Below, one piece after another: positions 5,431 to 6,435 of a stretch of DNA of 6,435 nt (the stretch's first letter is position 1; each line of letters opens with the position of its first letter). Source of the stretch: Acidimicrobiales bacterium (GTDB lineage: Bacteria > Actinomycetota > Acidimicrobiia > Acidimicrobiales > Poriferisodalaceae); assembly GCA_030749275.1 (NCBI GenBank), contig JASMKJ010000202.1, forward strand, positions 1 through 6,435. The letters are read 5' to 3'. The notes under the pieces were generated by a model. It saw nothing but the letters and a program-made list of their open reading frames with translations. It searched no databases and was not told where the DNA came from. Both the position numbers and the translations under genes were made by a program.

Positions 5431-6435
5431 TCAAGAAAGACGATAGGCCTGGGCTGTCGGTTTCAGTGGTCGCGCATACCAGAGTGGGCGACGAAGACCA
5501 TGAGGCCCAGGGGCCGGTCTGGTCTTGGAGAGCCATTCAAGGTACGCCTCTCGGGATTTGGCGGTGTCGACAACAACATCGCCGTAAGAGTCGCCTTCTT
5601 CGGCCGGGGTTATCCGAACTCTTTGGTGCCAACATTGCATGCCTGATATGGGATCTGGCTGAACCGCGAACGTGAGGTTCTGATGGACACCGGTGTCGCT
5701 CCACCAAATTCGTTCACTGTCAGGGTCGCCAGATGCATAGGAGTCCATCCCAGCACGACGGCTGAGTTTCCAGGTAGTGCCGTCGTTTTCGATGTCTGCT
5801 TGGCCGTTGCTCCAAGATCTGGCCTGATCTTGATCCATGCGCCATCGCCCCATGTGATGGGAAGCAGCGACGACGCCCGGGCGTATCCCCTCCGTACGCC
5901 ATGGCTGAATAACGAAATGTCCGAGGCGGGTAGTGACGCGAACTAACTGATTCTCGTCGATTCCAAGTTTTTCGGCATCCTCTGGGTGAATCCATAGCGG
6001 GTGCCGATGACTGATCTCATTCAGCCACTTCGAATTAGCTGATCGAGTATGGATGAGCGTCGGGATTCGGAAGGTGGGTAAGAGAATTCTTTCAACCCCG
6101 TCGAGATCGAGGTCTTCCCAATGAACATGGCTCGGAATCCACGTCGGGGTGGCATATTCCGGCCAACCCCAATCGGCCAAGGTGGTGGAGTACAACTCGA
6201 GTTTTTTCGATGGCGTGGGAAAGCCTTCCTTAGCCTCTCCGTCAATTTCAACCGCCGGGGAACCGTCCCCTAGGGGCGACAGTGCGGTTTCCGCAAACGC
6301 TTGGTCGGAGCCGTCAAAAAGACCTGCCGTTCCGGGCTTCCTGAAGACACCATCGACTCCGCGTATGCAGTCTTTGATTGCTGCCGGATCAACCGAACGT
6401 TCGTAGGGTTCATACGGATCAGAGGGAACTGCGAA
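5431..6435 (-). CDS. molybdopterin oxidoreductase, C-terminal part (partial at right edge)
   Basis: The frame is open from the right edge to a TGA at 5431-5433, giving 334 visible residues, so the N-terminal part lies outside. GFPTPSKKLELYS (71-83 of the visible part) is the hallmark found just before the C-terminal molybdopterin-dinucleotide-binding domain of DMSO-reductase-family enzymes. Then come LLPTFRIPTLIHTRSANSKW (118-137), HPLWIHPEDAEKLGI (145-159) and ASHHMGRW (191-198), which contribute to pterin binding. WWSDTGVHQNLTF and the ending PGPHGLRRPLWYARPLKPT recall a catalytic-subunit group often found with iron-sulfur and NrfD-like membrane partners. Those partners would lie to the right, outside the window. 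The active-site Mo ligand and any N-terminal [4Fe-4S] motif or Tat signal cannot be seen. A TTG at 6195 is not the start, because clear family sequence continues upstream of it. The substrate (formate, sulfur or nitrogen oxyanion, or an organic compound) cannot be decided. Confidence 0.9.
   Translation of the reverse strand, partial: FAVPSDPYEPYERSVDPAAIKDCIRGVDGVFRKPGTAGLFDGSDQAFAETALSPLGDGSPAVEIDGEAKEGFPTPSKKLELYSTTLADWGWPEYATPTWIPSHVHWEDLDLDGVERILLPTFRIPTLIHTRSANSKWLNEISHRHPLWIHPEDAEKLGIDENQLVRVTTRLGHFVIQPWRTEGIRPGVVAASHHMGRWRMDQDQARSWSNGQADIENDGTTWKLSRRAGMDSYASGDPDSERIWWSDTGVHQNLTFAVQPDPISGMQCWHQRVRITPAEEGDSYGDVVVDTAKSREAYLEWLSKTRPAPGPHGLRRPLWYARPLKPTAQAYRLS

Noticed and set aside
5431..6195. 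Molybdopterin protein treated as a complete 254-residue gene starting at TTG 6195
   Set aside because: The frame continues upstream with GFPTPSKKLE directly before the TTG, a conserved family motif, so the gene runs off the right edge.
1..6435. CRISPR array, insertion sequence, tRNA, riboswitch or phage/defence genes
   Set aside because: No regularly spaced repeats, terminal inverted repeats, transposase, cloverleaf or defence-type domains were seen. The window is almost fully occupied by metabolic genes.

Overview
The window is a compact stretch of bacterial chromosome of moderate GC (by eye just above 50%). It looks like an actinobacterium, perhaps an Acidimicrobiia-type lineage. The lineage is inferred from gene families: a DsbA-fold protein resembling the mycothiol-dependent nitroreductase Rv2466c, an LLM flavin oxidoreductase resembling the F420-dependent MSMEG_2256 family, and a split-barrel flavoprotein of the PPOX type. 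The frequent non-ATG start candidates and weak or absent Shine-Dalgarno sequences also fit. No rRNA, tRNA, CRISPR array, transposon, phage gene or long repeat is visible.

Layout from left to right. Positions 1-95 (+) hold the last 30 codons of an alpha/beta hydrolase that enters from outside the window. Its stop overlaps the stop of a second, complete alpha/beta hydrolase on the minus strand (92-961). A divergent gap of only 39 bp then separates that gene from a plus-strand trio: the DsbA-fold oxidoreductase (1001-1732), the PPOX/split-barrel FMN-type protein (1769-2371) and the LLM oxidoreductase (2368-3381). The last two share an ATGA stop/start overlap. Eight bases after the trio, a convergent minus-strand run begins. 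Read in its own direction, it is the C-terminal part of a molybdopterin oxidoreductase (6435-5431, entering from the right edge), an enoyl-CoA hydratase/isomerase (5387-4602) and a class-C beta-lactamase-like serine hydrolase/esterase (4526-3390).

Read together, this is a small-molecule catabolic or detoxifying neighbourhood. It combines thiol, flavin or deazaflavin and molybdenum redox chemistry, crotonase chemistry and three serine-nucleophile hydrolases of two folds. The trio is the most interesting unit: a thiol-dependent reductase-like protein with only one active-site cysteine, made with two flavin/F420-type proteins. The substrate cannot be read from sequence. I see no clearly new class of system; the findings are specific oddities within recognised families.
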